Assembly (NCBI GenBank): GCA_937888775.1
Contig: CALAQT010000059.1
Span: forward strand, 1-7,492
Length of the DNA: 7,492 nt
Direction: 5' to 3'
From: an uncultured Actinomycetes bacterium
GTDB taxonomy: Bacteria; Actinomycetota; Thermoleophilia; Solirubrobacterales; Solirubrobacteraceae
Position numbers and translations under genes: made by a program. Below the pieces are notes generated by a model, which was not told the origin of the DNA, searched no databases, and was given only the letters and a program-made list of their open reading frames with translations. The stretch's first letter is position 1. Every line of letters starts with the position of its first letter. Of this stretch, positions 6,037 through 7,492 are shown one piece after another.

Positions 6037-7106
6037 GCGAGATCACAGCGGCCGAGCGCGCCGAGATCCGGGCGATGGCGCGCGAGCTGGGGCATCGCGA
6101 GCTCGCCTCGCGGGCCGCGTCGCTCGACGCCGGCGGCCAGGACGTCCTCGCCGAGTGCTGGCGCCTGCTCGTCGAGCTCGGACTCGACCGCGTGCTGCTC
6201 GACGAGCAGCACGGAGGCGCCGGGCTGGGCATTCCCGACCTGCTGGCCACGATCGAGGAGCTGGCCGTCGGCGACGGCGGGACCGCCATGTGCATGCTGC
6301 TCTGCAACGCCGCTTTGGCGACACTCGCCGATGAGCAGCTCGAGGACGTCCCCGCGGGGGCACGCTGGGCGCTCGTGCCGGCCGCGTCCGGAGCAGAGGT
6401 GACGATCTCAGACGGCCAGCTCGACGGCCGCCTCGCCTGTGCGCTGGGCGCTCACGGCGCCGACGGGCTCGTAATCCTCCTCGACGGACCCGAGCCCGCG
6501 GCGTCGGCGGTTGGCGCCGGCGCAGCCGGGTTGAGGCTCGAGCGCGATTTCGCGCAGATGGGCTTGCGCGCGGCGCCCGCAGCGTCGGTCGAGCTGACCG
6601 GCGTCAGCTGCGCGCCGGCGCTCGGCGGATCAGACGGCCGAGCAGACGGCGGGTCCGCGGAGCTGAGCGTGGCAGACGCGGCCGCGCTGCTGCGAGCCGG
6701 CACGGCCGCCATCGCACATGGGATCGCCCGGCGCGCCTACGAGATGGCGCTCGAGTACGCCCACGCCCGCCGGCAGGGAGGGGTAGCGATCATCGAGCAC
6801 GACGCCGTCAGCGACATGCTCTCCGCGATGGCCGTGAGACTGGCGTGCTGGCCCGGAATCGCCGTCGATTCGGCCGGGCTCGCCGTCGATCCGGCGCAGG
6901 CGCTCGCGGTGAACATCGCCGCCACCGACGCCGCCGTGGCGAGCACCAACGACGCGGTGCAGGTGTTCGGCGGCACCGGCTACATGGTCGAGACGGGCAT
7001 CGAGAAGCTGATGCGCGACGCCAAGTACTGCCAGCTCTTCCCCGAACCCAACTGGGTCGCGCACGACGAGCTGATGCGCTCAGAGCGCGCCGTCCGCGCA
7101 GCGTAA
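6033..7106 (+). CDS. Acyl-CoA dehydrogenase-like protein (ACAD2), catalytic Glu displaced
   Basis: The 357 residues follow the acyl-CoA dehydrogenase fold: an N-terminal helical part with DEQHGGAGLGIPDLLATIEEL (57-77), a middle domain with MGLRAAPAASVELTGVSC (176-193), and a C-terminal part with YAHARRQGGVAIIEHDAVSDM (242-262), DAVQVFGGTGY (307-317) and EKLMRDAKYCQLFPEPN (324-340). Aligned on RDAK, the family's YEGT becomes FPEP, so Pro337 sits where the catalytic Glu should be, with Glu338 one place later. The flavin-side ITEPxAGSD motif of the middle domain is absent; ALVPAASG stands in its region. The Arg-Gln-Gly and QVFGGTGY motifs, which reach the neighbouring subunit's FAD, are intact. 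It is coupled to ACAD1 by a 4-bp overlap. The likely role is a non-catalytic partner subunit, though a homomeric enzyme with a shifted base is possible. Confidence 0.9.
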   Translation: MSEITAAERAEIRAMARELGHRELASRAASLDAGGQDVLAECWRLLVELGLDRVLLDEQHGGAGLGIPDLLATIEELAVGDGGTAMCMLLCNAALATLADEQLEDVPAGARWALVPAASGAEVTISDGQLDGRLACALGAHGADGLVILLDGPEPAASAVGAGAAGLRLERDFAQMGLRAAPAASVELTGVSCAPALGGSDGRADGGSAELSVADAAALLRAGTAAIAHGIARRAYEMALEYAHARRQGGVAIIEHDAVSDMLSAMAVRLACWPGIAVDSAGLAVDPAQALAVNIAATDAAVASTNDAVQVFGGTGYMVETGIEKLMRDAKYCQLFPEPNWVAHDELMRSERAVRAA

Positions 7107-7492
7107 GTGGCGCGTACGACCTGACCAACAAGGTCGCTCTCGTGATCGGTGGGGCTCGCGGAATCGGCCTTGCCACATCACGAGCCCTGATCGCGCGTGG
7201 CGCTTCGGTGGCGATCGTCGATTTGGATGCAGCGGCGGCCGAGCGCGCCGCCGCACAGGTGCACGACGCAAGGGCGCTAGGCCTTGCTGCGGATGTCGTG
7301 GCCAACGCGGGCATCACCTCACGCGTTGCCACGTTCCGTGCAATCTCCTCGGAGAGCTTTGAGCGCGTGCTCAATGTTCTCCTTTCGACCGAGAGCGGGC
7401 GCCTCGATGATCGAGCCCGACGAGCCCCTTTGGAATGTGATGAAGGAGGGCTTCTCGGGCCGGCGGCGGTTGAGCCGGTAGGAGGTCGGTGC
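7107..7492 (+). pseudogene. Decayed short-chain dehydrogenase/reductase (SDR), partial at window edge
   Basis: From 7115 the frame reads YDLTNKVALVIGGARGIGLATSR, the SDR cofactor-binding start with the G-x-x-x-G-I-G motif, then VAIVDLD for the second strand. There is no in-frame start codon. GTG 7107, directly after the previous stop, is one base out of phase and stops after five codons, so about one base seems missing near 7113. LAADV then joins directly to VANAGI, where intact SDRs have about 25 residues between them. After FERVLNV (to about 7378) the Ser-Tyr-Lys catalytic part is missing. Another frame (7407 onward) carries MIEPDEPLWNVMKEGFSGRR, then LSR, a TAG at 7479-7481, and EVGA, which looks like an SDR C-terminal region broken by a stop. 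The gene was probably the last member of the operon. The N-terminal identity is secure; the C-terminal reading is an inference. Confidence 0.8.

Noticed and set aside
7107..7124. GTG at 7107 as the true SDR start
   Set aside because: In its frame it meets TGA after five codons. It only works if a base has been lost near 7113, so it is kept as part of the pseudogene.
1..7492. CRISPR array, insertion sequence or phage attachment site
   Set aside because: There are no regularly spaced repeats, no transposase or integrase motifs, no tRNA gene and no long terminal inverted repeats.

Overview
The window reads as chromosomal DNA from a high-GC actinobacterium-like organism. The genes are GC-rich at third codon positions, GTG starts occur, the first gene has an actinobacterial-style lipoprotein signal, and TetR-controlled acyl-CoA dehydrogenase genes are typical of that phylum. 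The exact lineage cannot be fixed from the sequence.

Layout: (1) 1-148 is a leader with a short direct repeat. (2) 149-1293 is a CapA-family (poly-gamma-glutamate synthesis type) lipoprotein gene. All its family motifs are recognisable, but they are spread over three reading frames by two +1 shifts. (3) 1294-2880 is about 1.6 kb with no recognisable gene. It holds only short palindromes and one possible coding remnant on the minus strand. (4) 2892-3548 (minus) is an intact TetR-family regulator. (5) 3549-3645 is the divergent intergenic region, with a 29-bp near-perfect palindrome abutting the regulator's start codon. (6) 3646-7106 (plus) is a compact operon: an acetoacetate-decarboxylase-family protein, a long acyl-CoA dehydrogenase (ACAD1), and a second, short acyl-CoA dehydrogenase-like protein (ACAD2) that overlaps ACAD1 by 4 bp. 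(7) 7107-7492 is a decayed short-chain dehydrogenase (SDR) running off the window. It lacks an in-frame start and shows internal deletions and an in-frame stop.

How the genes may work together: the TetR repressor probably controls itself and the divergent catabolic operon through the palindrome. The two dehydrogenases have lost complementary sets of conserved motifs. ACAD1 keeps the catalytic Glu and the flavin-side middle-domain motif but lacks the Arg/Gln/Gly motifs that normally reach into the neighbouring subunit. ACAD2 has the opposite pattern. This is what an obligate heteromeric (alpha2beta2-type) dehydrogenase would look like, as known for actinobacterial sterol side-chain dehydrogenases. 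With the decarboxylase-like protein and the former SDR, the operon looks like a small acyl-CoA degradation module of unknown substrate.

I found no CRISPR array, mobile element, RNA gene or defence system. The most distinctive signals are the split-motif dehydrogenase pair and the operator.
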